Of a DNA stretch of 5,841 bases, positions 5,789 to 5,841 are shown one piece after another (the first letter of the stretch is position 1; every line of letters starts with the position of its first letter). This DNA comes from CAMTWB01 sp037441775 (lineage in GTDB: Bacteria > Desulfobacterota > Syntrophia > Syntrophales > CAMTWB01), in the NCBI GenBank assembly GCA_037441775.1, contig JBBIRO010000073.1:1-5841 (forward strand), given 5' to 3'. A program made the translations under genes and the position numbers. Below the pieces are notes generated by a model, which made no database searches, was not told the origin of the DNA, and worked only from the letters and a program-made list of their open reading frames with translations.

Positions 5789-5841
5789 GTTGATTTTGGC
5801 TCGATGTTCGCGGAATTTCTATTGACAGGCCAAGGCCTACC

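Larger units (their letters stand above)
5315..5841. other. Gene-free stretch of 527 bases: operon leader or small-RNA locus
   Basis: No frame here looks like a real protein. A plus-strand frame at 5477-5698 (73 codons) has no ribosome site and no recognisable motif. What the stretch does hold is a sigma70-like promoter pointing at ggt, a Fur-like box, several inverted repeats, G-rich and C-rich blocks that can pair in alternative ways, and two imperfect copies of a T-rich short repeat. If the promoter is used and read through, the ggt leader would be about 440 bases. The AAAGGCCGCA ten-mer occurs twice (5419-5428 and 5697-5706), and TCTCGCGGG (5438-5446) recurs inverted at 5707-5715, so the segment between may be one repeat-like element. 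Confidence 0.6.

Noticed and set aside
5822..5838. TTGACA followed by the palindrome AGGCCAAGGCCT at the right edge, as a plus-strand promoter or operator
   Set aside because: The matching -10 position would lie outside the window, so it cannot be supported.

Overview
The window is a compact block of leftward-transcribed (minus-strand) genes of roughly 50-55% G+C. Signal peptides, a periplasmic-type gamma-glutamyltransferase and a TRAP-type permease suggest a Gram-negative or diderm bacterium. An anaerobic lineage such as Desulfobacterota or Synergistota would fit the gene families and the style of the intergenic repeats, but I cannot assign a taxon from this sequence alone. No tRNA, rRNA, CRISPR or transposase gene was seen.

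Layout in transcription order, right to left. Positions 5315-5841 hold no convincing gene. They carry a good sigma70-type promoter (5760-5788), a possible Fur-like box, several inverted repeats including two mutually exclusive ones, and a tandem short repeat, so this looks like a long regulated leader or a small-RNA locus. Next come: an intact exported gamma-glutamyltransferase (3626-5314); a small exported protein that I match to the DUF6305 family (3024-3593); a TRAP large-permease (DctM-like) membrane protein (1745-3013); an unlisted 47-residue two-helix membrane protein (1528-1671); an exported or membrane-anchored M14/AstE-like zinc amidohydrolase or carboxypeptidase (388-1518); and the start of a second protein of that type (1-391). 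The last one overlaps its upstream neighbour by four bases and runs off the left edge. Gene gaps are 32, 10, 73 and 9 bases, then an overlap of 4, so a single operon is likely.

Working model (inference): GGT and the two zinc enzymes act outside the cytoplasmic membrane and trim gamma-glutamyl, acyl-amino-acid or peptide substrates. The TRAP-type permease imports the product. No DctP binding protein or DctQ small permease is present. The DUF6305 protein and the 47-residue protein occupy the places where such partners would be, which raises the possibility of an atypical TRAP-like transporter.

Caution at the left edge: the reading frame at 1-391 switches from an M14-type domain (catalytic HGNE motif) to the lipoyl/coiled-coil part of an HlyD-type efflux adaptor within about seven residues that suit both families. 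This looks like an assembly chimera or a recombination scar rather than a functional fusion.
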